Part shown: positions 5,929 to 5,929 of the stretch, one piece after another
Numbering within the stretch: position 1 is the stretch's first letter
Layout of the letters: every line of letters starts with the position of its first letter
NCBI GenBank assembly: GCA_003663045.1
Contig: QMZG01000073.1
Span: 1-5,929 of the forward strand
Source of the DNA: Candidatus Altarchaeales archaeon
Lineage (GTDB): Archaea; Altiarchaeota; Altiarchaeia; IMC4; QMZM01
Direction of reading: 5' to 3'
DNA: 5,929 nt
Program-made: the position numbers and the translations under genes
Notes under the pieces: generated by a model
Databases searched by the model: none
Told to the model about the DNA's origin: nothing
What the model saw: only the letters and a program-made list of their open reading frames with translations

Positions 5929-5929
5929 A

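Overview
The window looks like a piece of an archaeal chromosome. It carries a stand-alone Bud32 kinase of the KEOPS complex, a UPF0147 protein (a family known from archaea), an archaeal/eukaryotic-type tyrosyl-tRNA synthetase, and TATA-like boxes about 25-30 bases upstream of start codons that lack Shine-Dalgarno sequences, which suggests leaderless transcripts. Arginine codons are mostly AGA/AGG and the DNA is moderately AT-rich. A euryarchaeal-type host is plausible, but I cannot name a lineage.

Left part (1-2055): the 3' portion of a large DUF3160 protein gene runs in from outside the window on the + strand. It meets the Bud32 gene, which converges on it from the - strand, and the two stop codons overlap by 4 bp. 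Middle (2056-3434): an 86-bp AT-rich divergent promoter region separates bud32 from a UPF0147-tyrS pair, which has a 7-bp gap and is probably one transcript. Bud32 (tRNA t6A modification) and TyrRS both serve translation. A 71-bp convergent intergenic region rich in inverted repeats follows.

Right part (3435-5929): a TrkH-type potassium transporter subunit (- strand) and a small Yip1-domain membrane protein (+ strand) diverge from a short shared promoter region. Beyond the Yip1 gene lies the least ordinary stretch. It holds the remains of a small pilin-like or secreted beta-rich protein gene, broken by an in-frame stop and a frameshift, and then the 3' end of an unidentified - strand gene that leaves the window. 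A 29-bp direct repeat with one mismatch brackets this Yip1-pseudogene segment. One copy lies just upstream of trkH, and the other lies inside the 3' end of the edge gene.

I found no CRISPR array, tRNA, rRNA, complete transposon or multi-gene defence-like system. The second-look items are the 29-bp repeat with the 930-bp segment it flanks, the broken pilin-like gene, the structured intergenic region between tyrS and trkH, and the variant class I signature of the TyrRS.
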